Source: Acetobacteraceae bacterium
Lineage (GTDB): Bacteria > Pseudomonadota > Alphaproteobacteria > Acetobacterales > Acetobacteraceae
Assembly (NCBI GenBank): GCA_027306955.1
Contig: DAHUXX010000036.1
Span: 1-7,744, forward strand
Direction of reading: 5' to 3'
DNA: 7,744 nucleotides
Shown one piece after another: positions 1 through 6,273 of the stretch (the stretch's first letter is position 1; every line of letters starts with the position of its first letter). The notes beneath the pieces were generated by a model. The model saw nothing but the letters and a program-made list of their open reading frames with translations, had not been told where the DNA came from and made no database searches. The translations under genes and the position numbers were made by a program.

Positions 1-1247
1 AGCTCCATGTTGTCCTGGATCCGCACGGGGGGCAGCACGAAGCCCATCTCGGGGGCGATGGCACGGCGCAGGCTCTTGATCTGCTCGGTCAGGCGCGGCC
101 CGTCGCCGCCGGCCAGCGCCAGCAGCCCGTAGCCGAGTTCGAGCCGGATCATGTCCATCCGCAGCGTCTCGCCGATCGGCGGCTCGGCGGCCACGGCCTG
201 GGCGGGTGCCGCCGGCGCGGCATCGGCCGGGTGCTGGCGGCGGTACCACGCGGCGGCACCGGCCAGCCCCGCGAGCGTGAGGAAGGGAAACGCCGGCAGG
301 CCGGGCAGGGCGGCGAGCACCGTCGCGGCACTCGCGGCCATGGCGAGCGGGCGCGGGCTGCCGCCCAGCTGCTCGGCCAGCGCCTTGTCCGCGGTGCCCT
401 CCGTCGTGCCCTTCGTCACCACGATGCCGGCGGCGGTGGAGACGAGCAGGGCGGGGATCTGGCTCACCAGCCCGTCGCCGACCGTGAGCGTGGTGTAGGT
501 GCGCGCGGCATCGGCGAAGGACATGCCGTGCTGCAGGAGCCCGATCGCCAGGCCGCCGAAGATGTTGATGGAGGTGATGACGAGCGCCGCGATGGCATCC
601 CCGCGCACGAACTTCGCGGCACCGTCCATGGCGCCGTAGAACCCGCTCTCCGCCTCCAGCTCCCTGCGGCGGCGGCGTGCGGTCTTTTCGTCGATGGTGC
701 CCGCGGAGAGGTCGGCGTCGATCGCCATCTGCTTGCCCGGCATCGCGTCGAGGCTGAACCGCGCCGCCACCTCCGCGATGCGTCCGGAGCCCTTGGTGAT
801 GACGATGAAGTTCACGACGAGCAGGATCGCGAAGATGATGACGCCGATGATGACGTCCCCGCCCATCAGGAAGCCGCCGAAAGCGGCCACGACATAGCCC
901 GCCGCGTCCGGCCCCTGGTTGCCGTGCGAGAGGATCAGGCGCGTCGTCGCGACGTCGAGCGAGAGGCGCATCAGCGTGGTCAGCAGCAGCAACGTCGGGA
1001 AAGCCGAGAAATCCAGCGGCCGGACGAGAAACACCGCGACCATCAGAACCAGGATCGCGCTGGTGATGGAGAGCGACAGGCCGAGGTCCAGCACGAAGGG
1101 CGGCAGCGGCAGCACCAGCACGCTGAGCAGTCCAACGATGCCGACCGCGAGCCACACGTCCTGCCCCGCGCGCAGCCCCGCCAGCCGCGGCCGGATCAGT
1201 TCGGAGAACGGAACGGAAAGCCCCCCCGGGACGAAGCTGGCCGCCAC
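1..1247 (-). CDS. flhA: Flagellar export gate protein FlhA, N-terminal 415 residues (runs off left edge)
   Basis: FlhA is the large inner-membrane subunit of the flagellar type III export gate; it uses the proton motive force and docks chaperone-substrate complexes through its cytosolic domain. The visible part holds the multi-spanning membrane domain and the start of the cytosolic domain. The first membrane segment is near residues 31-50. The family signature region DFSAFPTLLLLTTLMRLSL is at 79-97, followed by DVATTRLILSHG. The conserved cytoplasmic loop with an arginine cluster (TARRRRREL) and SGFYGAMDGAAKFVRGDAIA lies near residue 190-215. The last membrane segments include VSQIPALLVSTAAGIVVTK. 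Family members are about 700 residues long, so roughly 40% is missing to the left. The start is GTG at 1247-1245, the first start codon after the flbD stop in the same frame; the next in-frame ATG lies inside a membrane segment. Identification is firm; the exact start is slightly less so. Confidence 0.96.
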   Translation of the reverse strand, partial: MAASFVPGGLSVPFSELIRPRLAGLRAGQDVWLAVGIVGLLSVLVLPLPPFVLDLGLSLSITSAILVLMVAVFLVRPLDFSAFPTLLLLTTLMRLSLDVATTRLILSHGNQGPDAAGYVVAAFGGFLMGGDVIIGVIIFAILLVVNFIVITKGSGRIAEVAARFSLDAMPGKQMAIDADLSAGTIDEKTARRRRRELEAESGFYGAMDGAAKFVRGDAIAALVITSINIFGGLAIGLLQHGMSFADAARTYTTLTVGDGLVSQIPALLVSTAAGIVVTKGTTEGTADKALAEQLGGSPRPLAMAASAATVLAALPGLPAFPFLTLAGLAGAAAWYRRQHPADAAPAAPAQAVAAEPPIGETLRMDMIRLELGYGLLALAGGDGPRLTEQIKSLRRAIAPEMGFVLPPVRIQDNME

Positions 1248-1250
1248 CGC

Positions 1251-2594
1251 TCAGGCAACCCCGCTCGCCGGCGGCGGCACGGCGAGGCCCTGGCGCGTGT
1301 AGTCGCGCAGCTTGTTGCGCAGTGCCCTGATGGAGATGCCGAGCATGGAGGCGGCGTGCGTGCGGTTGCCCTCGGTGCGGTGCAGCGTCTGCAGAATCAG
1401 CTCGCGCTCTACGTCCTCCATCCGCCGCCCGACCAGCCCCGCGAGTCCTGATGGTTGCGGATCAGCAACGTGAGCCGCACCGCGTTCCGGCATGCGCGGC
1501 GGGTCGAGCTCGATATCCTCCGCCTCGATCGTGCCGCCGGCGGCGAGCAGGACCGCGCGATGGATGGTGTTCTCCAGCTCCCGCACGTTGCCACGCCAGG
1601 CGTGGCGGGCGAGGCGTTCGGCCGCGGCCGGGGCCAGGGGGCGTTCCGGCATGCCGTTCAGCGCGGCGTAGCGGTGGGCGAAATGCTGGGCCAGCGGCGC
1701 AATGTCCGCCGGGCGCTCGCGCAGCGGCGGAATGCGCAACGAAATCACGTCGAGGCGGAACAGCAAATCCTCGCGGAACCGCCCCGCCGCCGCCTGCGCG
1801 CGCAGATCCCGGTTGGTGGCGGCGAGCACCCGCACATCGACCTTCACCGGCGCCTCGCCGCCGACGCGGTCGATCTCGCGCTGCTGCAACGCACGCAGCA
1901 GCTTCGCCTGCAGGCGGATGTCGAGTTCCGCAATCTCGTCGAGGAGCAGCGTGCCGCCGTCCGCCGCCTCGAACTTGCCGACACGCCGCGCCAGCGCGCC
2001 GGAGAACGCGCCCTTCTCGTGGCCGAACAGCTCGCTCTCCAGCAGCGCCTCGGGAATCGCGGCGCAGTTGAGCGCGACCAGCCGCGCGCCCGCGCGGCGG
2101 GAGTGGCGGTGGATGTGATGCGCCAGGATTTCCTTGCCGGTGCCGGATTCGCCGGTGATCAGCACCGTCGCGTCGCTCGCCGCCACCTGCTCTGCGCGGG
2201 CAAGGCAGGCGAGCATCGCGGGGTCGCGCGCGATGGGCGCGGTGGCGTCCCCGCTCGCCTCCGCCAGCAGGGCCGCGATGAGGTCGGGGTCCGGCGGCAG
2301 AGGCAGGAACTCGCGCGCCCCGGCCCGCACGGCGGCAACCGCCTCCTCCGCGCGCGCGGCGACGGCGCAGGCTACCACCGCCACGCCAATGCGCTCCGCG
2401 CGCAACGCCGCGACCAGCCCCGCCACGTCGCGCGCGAGGTCGGCGAACACCAGGCCGATCGTGCCGTCGTGGCGCATCGCCGCCAGCGCCGCCTCCTCCG
2501 TGTCCGCCTGCACGACGGCGCCGCCGCGTGCGCGCACCATGCGCGCCGCCGCACCCAGCTCCGTCGCCAACGAGCCGAGGACGAGGACGCGCAT
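1251..2594 (-). CDS. flbD: FlbD-type sigma-54-dependent flagellar transcriptional activator
   Basis: This bacterial enhancer-binding protein of 447 residues has an N-terminal receiver-like domain (about 1-115), a central AAA+ domain (about 120-350) and a C-terminal Fis-type helix-turn-helix (about 405-433, GNRTHAASMLGISIRALRNK). AAA+ motifs are complete: Walker A GESGTGKE 148-155, GAFSGA 195-200 (usual form GAFTGA), Walker B GTLLLDEI 214-221, sensor I NRD 261-263, arginine-finger region FREDLLFRLDV 273-283 and sensor II WRGNVRELEN 333-342. The receiver keeps an aspartate at position 52 but lacks the acidic pair after strand 1 and has PLP where the strand-5 lysine is expected; the EFLPLPPD stretch resembles Caulobacter FlbD as I remember it. 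In Caulobacter, FlbD with FliX activates late flagellar genes and represses fliF. The ATG lies 2 nt after the fliN stop, with a modest AGAAGAG purine run upstream. Confidence 0.93.
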   Translation of the reverse strand: MRVLVLGSLATELGAAARMVRARGGAVVQADTEEAALAAMRHDGTIGLVFADLARDVAGLVAALRAERIGVAVVACAVAARAEEAVAAVRAGAREFLPLPPDPDLIAALLAEASGDATAPIARDPAMLACLARAEQVAASDATVLITGESGTGKEILAHHIHRHSRRAGARLVALNCAAIPEALLESELFGHEKGAFSGALARRVGKFEAADGGTLLLDEIAELDIRLQAKLLRALQQREIDRVGGEAPVKVDVRVLAATNRDLRAQAAAGRFREDLLFRLDVISLRIPPLRERPADIAPLAQHFAHRYAALNGMPERPLAPAAAERLARHAWRGNVRELENTIHRAVLLAAGGTIEAEDIELDPPRMPERGAAHVADPQPSGLAGLVGRRMEDVERELILQTLHRTEGNRTHAASMLGISIRALRNKLRDYTRQGLAVPPPASGVA

Positions 2595-2596
2595 TC

Positions 2597-2920
2597 TCAG
2601 CCGCTCTTCTCGGTCTTGATGATCTCGGTCATCGTGACGCCGAGCCGGGTGTCGTCCACCATCACCACCTCGCCGCGCGCGACGAGCCGGTTGTTGACGA
2701 AGATGTCGATCGCCTCTCCCAGTTTCCGGTCCAACTCCACCACGGCGCCGCGGCCAAGCTTGAGCAGCTGGTTCACCGGCATCGTGGCGCGGCCGAGCAC
2801 CGCGCTTACGGTGACGGGGATGTCGTAGACGGCCTCGAGGTCGCGCGCCGCGCGCGGCCCGACGGGCGTGATGTCGGTGCCGGGTTCGGCGAGGTCGGCG
2901 AGGGGAAGGTCCTGAGTCAT
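2597..2920 (-). CDS. fliN: Flagellar motor switch protein FliN
   Basis: FliN is a C-ring subunit that, with FliM and FliG, forms the rotor switch and also helps dock the FliH-FliI export complex. The 107-residue protein is mostly one SpoA (surface presentation of antigens) domain, about residues 28-104. It has the typical pattern VYDIPVTVSAVLGRATM, then LLKLGRGAVVELDRKLGE, then IDIFVNNRLVARGEVVMVDD, then LGVTMTEII. It is shorter than the 137-residue enterobacterial FliN because the N-terminal region is brief. The ATG at 2920-2918 is preceded by GGAG with 7 nt spacing, and the stop of the upstream fliH-like gene sits inside that leader, so translation is probably coupled. A longer in-frame reading to position 3331 is possible but would overlap the fliH-like gene and has no homology to FliN, so I reject it. 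No fliM is present in the window. Confidence 0.95.
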   Translation of the reverse strand: MTQDLPLADLAEPGTDITPVGPRAARDLEAVYDIPVTVSAVLGRATMPVNQLLKLGRGAVVELDRKLGEAIDIFVNNRLVARGEVVMVDDTRLGVTMTEIIKTEKSG

Positions 2921-2924
2921 CGCG

Positions 2925-3527
2925 TCACTCCGTGGCGGCGGCGGATTCGTTGCGGGTTGCGACCGGGGCGAGCGCCGCGGCCAGGGTCGCGGCGATGTCG
3001 TTCCAGATCGCCCCCGGGTCGCGGACGGCGCGGCCGTTGCGCCAGGCGAGGTGCAGCGCGCCGGGCGCCATGGCCGCATCCGCTTCCAGCGCGATGTCCG
3101 CCGGCAGCAGTGCGCGCAGCCCGGCGGCGTCGCCGGGCGAGACGAAAAGGCGCGGCCTTGCGTTCTCGCCCAGCGCCGCGAGCAGCGTGGTTGCGATCGC
3201 CGCGGTCGCCGTCCGGTCGAGCCGCGCCTGCCAGCCGGGCAGTGCCGCGCCGATCGCCGCGACGATCGTTTCGGCGAGAATGCGGCTCCCCTCTTCCAGC
3301 GCCGCGTCCAGTGCCGCCAGCGCGTCGCCAAGCCCCGAGGCGAGTGCCGCGCAGGACGCAGCGAGCGCCTGGCGCGATTGCACCTCCCTGGCCGCGCAGC
3401 CCGCGCAAACCTCGGCCCGCGCCGCCTCCCGCGCCGCGGCGAGCAGGGCGTCGAGGTCCGGCGACGGGGCGGGGCGCGCGTCGAATTCCTCGCCCAGCAG
3501 CAGCGAGAAGGCGGCGTTCGCGCTCAT
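2925..3527 (-). CDS. fliH: FliH/FlbE-like flagellar assembly protein
   Basis: This is a 200-residue protein between fliG and fliN, the position of fliH-type genes (named flbE in Caulobacter). FliH binds and restrains the export ATPase FliI and tethers it to the C ring through FliN. Sequence support is general rather than motif-based. It has an alanine- and glutamate-rich, helix-prone N-terminal half (about 24-90) of the kind that forms the elongated FliH/V-ATPase-E-like dimer. The C-terminal half (about 100-185) alternates strands and helices: ARPRLFVSPGDAAGLRALLP, then GALHLAWRNGRAVRDPGAIW, typical of the FliH/YscL C-terminal domain (coordinate-like 'V.P.D' and 'G.i.le...G.iD' pattern, here weakened). 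It starts with ATG overlapping the fliG stop (ATGA) and has a strong GGAGGAGG at 3538-3545. The identification leans on gene order as much as on sequence. Cysteines at 41, 44 and 59 are of unknown significance. Confidence 0.8.
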   Translation of the reverse strand: MSANAAFSLLLGEEFDARPAPSPDLDALLAAAREAARAEVCAGCAAREVQSRQALAASCAALASGLGDALAALDAALEEGSRILAETIVAAIGAALPGWQARLDRTATAAIATTLLAALGENARPRLFVSPGDAAGLRALLPADIALEADAAMAPGALHLAWRNGRAVRDPGAIWNDIAATLAAALAPVATRNESAAATE

Positions 3528-4534
3528 TCGATCATCGCCTCCTCCGCCGCCTCGCCGATCTCGATCTGCCCGGCGGCGGCCATCTCCTTCGCCAGCGCCA
3601 CGATGGCGGCCTGCGCCTCGTCCACGTCCTTGATCTTGACTGGGCCGAGGGAAGCGATGTCGTCGCGCAGCATCTTGCCGGCGCGCTCGGAGAGGTTGGC
3701 GAAGAACAGGTCTCGGATACGCTCGGAGGCGCCCTTGAGCGCCAACGGCAGCTTGTCGCGCTCCGCCGCGCGCAGCACCGCCTGGATCGCGGCGGACGAG
3801 AGGCGGGCGAGATCCTCGAAGGTGAACATCAGCGCCTTGATGCGGTCCGCCGCCTCGCGGTTGCGCTCGTCGAGTGCGGCGAGGAAGCGTGCTTCCGTTG
3901 CGCGATCGAGATTGTTCAGGATCTCCGCCATCATCTCGTGCGGCTCGCGCCGCGCGCTGCGGGCGAGGTTGGACATGAACTCCGCGCGCAGCGTGCGTTC
4001 CAGCCCGTCGAGCACGTCCTTCTGCACGCTCTCCATGCGCAGCATCCGCATCACCACCTCCATCGCGAAGGTCTCGGGCAGGGCGGCGAGCACGCGGGCG
4101 GCCTGCTCGGGGCGGATGCGCGAGAGCACGACGGCGACGGTCTGCGGGTATTCGTTGCGCAGATAGTTCGCGAGCACCGCCTCGCTCACGTTGCCGAGCT
4201 TGTCCCACATCGTCCGCCCGGCGGGGCCGCGGATCTCCTCCATGATCTGCGCCACGCGCTCGCGCGGCAGCGTGCGCAGCAGCAGCCGCTCGGTGCCCTC
4301 GAGGCTGCCTACCAGGCTGCCGGCGGAGCCGATCTGGCGCACGAAGTCGCCGGCCAGCCGCTCCACCTGCTCGGCGCCGACCGGGCCCAGCTGCGCCATC
4401 GCGACCGAGATCTCGCGCAGCTCGTCCTCGTGCAGCAGGGCGAGGATGCGCGCACTCGCCTCCTCGCCCATCGCGAGCAGCAGGGTCGCGGCGCGCTGCG
4501 GGCCCGTGAGGCGGCCCTCTGCCGACGCTGCCAT
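3524..4534 (-). CDS. fliG: Flagellar motor switch protein FliG
   Basis: FliG forms the top of the C ring. Its N-terminal domain binds the FliF tail, its middle domain binds FliM, and its C-terminal domain interacts with the stator MotA to produce torque. At 336 residues the protein is full length. Recognisable parts are the N-terminal domain (about 10-105, TGPQRAATLLLAMGEE), the middle domain with EYPQ at 128-131 in place of the common EHPQ, the hinge and MFTF motif at 236-239 (usual MFVF), and the torque region ALKGASERIRDLFFANLSER (265-284), which keeps the charged residues typical of the torque helix. The stop overlaps the next ATG by 4 nt, and the ATG overlaps the fliF stop by 1 nt (TGATG), with GGAGAG upstream. 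FliF and FliG must be made in matching amounts, which fits this tight coupling. Confidence 0.97.
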   Translation of the reverse strand: MAASAEGRLTGPQRAATLLLAMGEEASARILALLHEDELREISVAMAQLGPVGAEQVERLAGDFVRQIGSAGSLVGSLEGTERLLLRTLPRERVAQIMEEIRGPAGRTMWDKLGNVSEAVLANYLRNEYPQTVAVVLSRIRPEQAARVLAALPETFAMEVVMRMLRMESVQKDVLDGLERTLRAEFMSNLARSARREPHEMMAEILNNLDRATEARFLAALDERNREAADRIKALMFTFEDLARLSSAAIQAVLRAAERDKLPLALKGASERIRDLFFANLSERAGKMLRDDIASLGPVKIKDVDEAQAAIVALAKEMAAAGQIEIGEAAEEAMIE

Positions 4535-6162
4535 CAGCCGGCACTCTCCGCGAGCCAGGCGCGAATGATCGAGAGCGTCTCGTCCGGGTGGTGCTCGACG
4601 AGGTCGGCGAGGCTCTTCAGCGAGGCGGCATGCATCACCCCGTCAAGCCGCGGTAGCGCGGTTGCGTGCGGCGTCGCGTCCGCCGGCGGCGGCAGTTCCG
4701 CGAGCGTGGGGGCAGGCAGCGACGGCGCCGGCGGCGGCGCGGGCGCGGGCGCGGTGAGGCGCAGCATCACCGGGCGGAACACCAGCAGCACCGCGAGGAT
4801 GGCGACCAGCGCCAGCACCAGCGTCTGCGCCAGCACTGTGAGCGTGTCCGGCGAGAGCAGCGTGCGCAGCAGGGACCGGGCGGAGGATGCCGGCGCCGCG
4901 GCGAGGCCCGCCGGCTTCGGCATGCGCATGGAGACGATGGTGACGCTGTCGCCGCGCTTCGCGTCGTAGCCGATGGCGCTCTTCACCAGCGCCGCAATCT
5001 GTTTGAGCTCGGCCGGTGGGCGCGGCTTGTAGACGATGCTGCCGTTCTTCTGCTTCGTCGCCACGTCCGCGACCATCACCGCGAGGCTGATGCGTGCGAT
5101 GCTCGGCGCGGTGTGCAGGGTGGTGCGGACATCGTGGCCGATCTCGTAGTTCGTCGTGTCCTGCTGGCGTTTTTCCCGCGAGCCGGCGCCCCCGCTTGCC
5201 GGCTGCGCGCCGGGGAGGTTGTTGGCGACGGAAACCGTTGGCGTCGCGCGCGTGCTGCTGCGTGTGTCGGTGATGGTCTGTTCGCTGCGCGCCACCTGCT
5301 GGTTCGGGTTGTAGCTGGAGAGGGTCTCGCGCGTGGTGTCGAAATTCATCACCACGGTTGCCTGGGCGTGCACGTTGCCGGCGCCGAGGCTGGGCGTAAG
5401 GATCGCCTCCGCCTCACGCGCGACGCGCCGCTCGATCGCGATCCGCAGCGCCTGCGGGCCCGATGTCGCGGCGCTGCCGGTATCGCCGTGATGCGCGAGC
5501 AGGCGGCCCTCGGTGTCCGCGATCGCGACATCCTGCGGCCTGAGCCCGGGCACGGCGGCGACGACGAGGTTGAGGATGGTGTCGACCGAGGCACGGTCCA
5601 GCCTGGCCGCGCCCCGCATCGCGATCAGGATCGCGGCGCGCGCTGGCGGCGGATGTGTTACGAAAGCGGACCGGTTGGGCAGCACGAGGTGGACCCGCGC
5701 GCCGGCGATGCCGTGGATAGCGCCGATGGTGCGCGCGAGCTCGCCCTCCAGCGCCCGCGTCTCGTTGATGCGGTCGCGGAAGCGGCTGGTGAAGAAGCCC
5801 TGCTGGTGGTTGAAGATCTCGTAGCCGACGGAGCCGCCGGAGGGCAGGCCCTGGCGCGCCAGCAGCACCCGCGCGGCATCGACGCGCCCCGCCGGCACCA
5901 TGATGCTGCGCCCGCCGGCGGCAAGCGTGTAGGGGATGCGCGCGCCCTGCAGCAGCTGCGCCATGCGCCCGGAATCCGCGAGGCCGAGGTTGCCGTAGAG
6001 CAGACCCATCGGCGGCGTGGCCCCGCGCAGCACCAGCATCAGCAGCAGCCCTGCCGTGGCGGCGGCGGCGAGGCCGAGGGCGACCAGGCGCGCCGCGCCG
6101 AGGCCGCGCAGGTTCTCCAGCAGGTTTGTCGTTGGCAGGTTTGTCGTTGGCAGGTTCGTCAC
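4534..6162 (-). CDS. fliF: Flagellar MS-ring protein FliF
   Basis: FliF multimerises in the inner membrane to form the MS ring, the base on which the rotor and export gate are built. The 542-residue protein has a first membrane helix at about 24-46, ring-building domains related to YscJ/PrgK at about 50-225 (including LLYGNLGLADSGRM, SVGYEIFNHQ and VHLVLPNRSAFV), and a second periplasmic region at about 235-412 with a low-complexity Ser/Thr/Gly insert (about 290-340). A second membrane helix is at 443-463, followed by a Pro/Ala-rich linker. The cytoplasmic tail LADLVEHHPDETLSIIRAWL (519-538) is the FliG-binding segment. The start is GTG at 6162-6160: there is no in-frame start between it and the upstream TAG, and the next ATG is inside the first membrane helix. 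No clear ribosome-binding site precedes it. The first residues form an NLPTT repeat. It is the first gene of the operon. Confidence 0.96.
   Translation of the reverse strand: MTNLPTTNLPTTNLLENLRGLGAARLVALGLAAAATAGLLLMLVLRGATPPMGLLYGNLGLADSGRMAQLLQGARIPYTLAAGGRSIMVPAGRVDAARVLLARQGLPSGGSVGYEIFNHQQGFFTSRFRDRINETRALEGELARTIGAIHGIAGARVHLVLPNRSAFVTHPPPARAAILIAMRGAARLDRASVDTILNLVVAAVPGLRPQDVAIADTEGRLLAHHGDTGSAATSGPQALRIAIERRVAREAEAILTPSLGAGNVHAQATVVMNFDTTRETLSSYNPNQQVARSEQTITDTRSSTRATPTVSVANNLPGAQPASGGAGSREKRQQDTTNYEIGHDVRTTLHTAPSIARISLAVMVADVATKQKNGSIVYKPRPPAELKQIAALVKSAIGYDAKRGDSVTIVSMRMPKPAGLAAAPASSARSLLRTLLSPDTLTVLAQTLVLALVAILAVLLVFRPVMLRLTAPAPAPPPAPSLPAPTLAELPPPADATPHATALPRLDGVMHAASLKSLADLVEHHPDETLSIIRAWLAESAG
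6121..6160 (-). repeat. 15-bp in-frame tandem repeat at the 5' end of fliF
   Basis: Two identical 15-bp units (plus strand CAGGTTTGTCGTTGG at 6121-6135 and 6136-6150) are followed by a third partial unit at 6151-6160 that matches 9 of 10 bases. On the coding strand they give NLPTT-NLPTT-NL directly after the start codon. The unit length is a multiple of three, so copy-number change would keep the frame. Confidence 0.95.
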
Positions 6163-6192
6163 GCGGCGAGCATGGCGGCGGCGGCTTGCGAA

Positions 6193-6204
6193 GCGGTTAA
6201 CCGC
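6193..6204. promoter_or_regulatory. 12-bp perfect palindrome GCGGTTAACCGC
   Basis: GCGGTTAACCGC reads identically on both strands and lies 31-42 bp upstream of the fliF start. It includes TTAACC, which matches one half of the alphaproteobacterial CtrA recognition pattern; the second half is absent (GCAA at the expected place on the fliF strand). It could also bind a symmetric repressor. The structure is certain; the function is a guess. Confidence 0.45.
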
Positions 6205-6223
6205 CCGGCGGGTTTTGCCGGGC
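6203..6223. promoter_or_regulatory. Dyad GCCCGGC-N7-GCCGGGC, candidate FlbD (ftr-like) site
   Basis: Seven-base perfect inverted arms (6203-6209 and 6217-6223) are separated by GGGTTTT. Read on the fliF strand the core is CCCGGCAAAACCCGCC, which resembles the CGGC..AA..GC pattern I recall for Caulobacter ftr elements bound by FlbD. A third GCCGGGC copy is at 6229-6235, 12 bp further toward aspA. There is no T-run after it, so it is not a rho-independent terminator. The dyad is seen directly; FlbD binding is inferred from the operon content. Confidence 0.45.
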
Positions 6224-6262
6224 CGCCAGCCGGGCTAGGGTCTGCCAGCAACGCGGATTCGC

Positions 6263-6269
6263 GGGAGGA
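6263..6269 (+). promoter_or_regulatory. Ribosome-binding site of aspA
   Basis: GGGAGGA lies 4 nt before the ATG at 6274. It fixes the start of aspA even though the reading frame stays open far upstream, through the antisense of fliF. Confidence 0.85.
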
Positions 6270-6273
6270 ACCG

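Larger units (their letters stand above)
6163..6273. promoter_or_regulatory. Divergent intergenic region between fliF and aspA
   Basis: This 111-bp region must hold the promoters of both the flagellar operon (leftward) and aspA (rightward). I find no convincing sigma-54 (GG-N10-GC, TGGCAC-TTGC) promoter on either strand and no full TTAA-N7-TTAA CtrA box. A weak rightward sigma-70-like pair, TTGCCG at 6215-6220 and TAGGGT at 6236-6241 with only 15 bp between, is possible for aspA. The region contains a palindrome and a dyad, listed separately. Confidence 0.7.

Noticed and set aside
231..1451. 406-codon plus-strand frame opposite flhA and the end of flbD
   Set aside because: Arg/Asp/His/Gln-rich shadow frame without domain features; the minus strand gives clear FlhA.
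1455..2828. 457-codon plus-strand frame opposite flbD and fliN
   Set aside because: Antisense shadow of FlbD; no recognisable domain or ribosome-binding site.
2921..3331. Longer in-frame start for fliN
   Set aside because: The extension overlaps the fliH-like gene, is Arg/Pro/Ser-rich and is not FliN-like; the ATG at 2920 has GGAG at good spacing.
2528..4969. 813-codon plus-strand open frame opposite fliN, fliH, fliG and part of fliF
   Set aside because: It is rich in Arg/Pro/Ala/Ser with no recognisable domain and is fully antisense to genes with clear homology. Long antisense frames are common in GC-rich coding DNA.
6174..6185. GGC trinucleotide run upstream of fliF
   Set aside because: Only four units, expected by chance in such GC-rich DNA.
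6203..6223. Rho-independent terminator
   Set aside because: The hairpin is only 7 bp with no following T-run on either strand, and it lies upstream of both genes rather than after one.
4666..6273. Upstream extension of the aspA frame, which stays open for about 1.6 kb
   Set aside because: This part is antisense to fliF and has Arg/His-rich composition. Aspartase homology begins just after the ATG at 6274, which has a strong ribosome-binding site.
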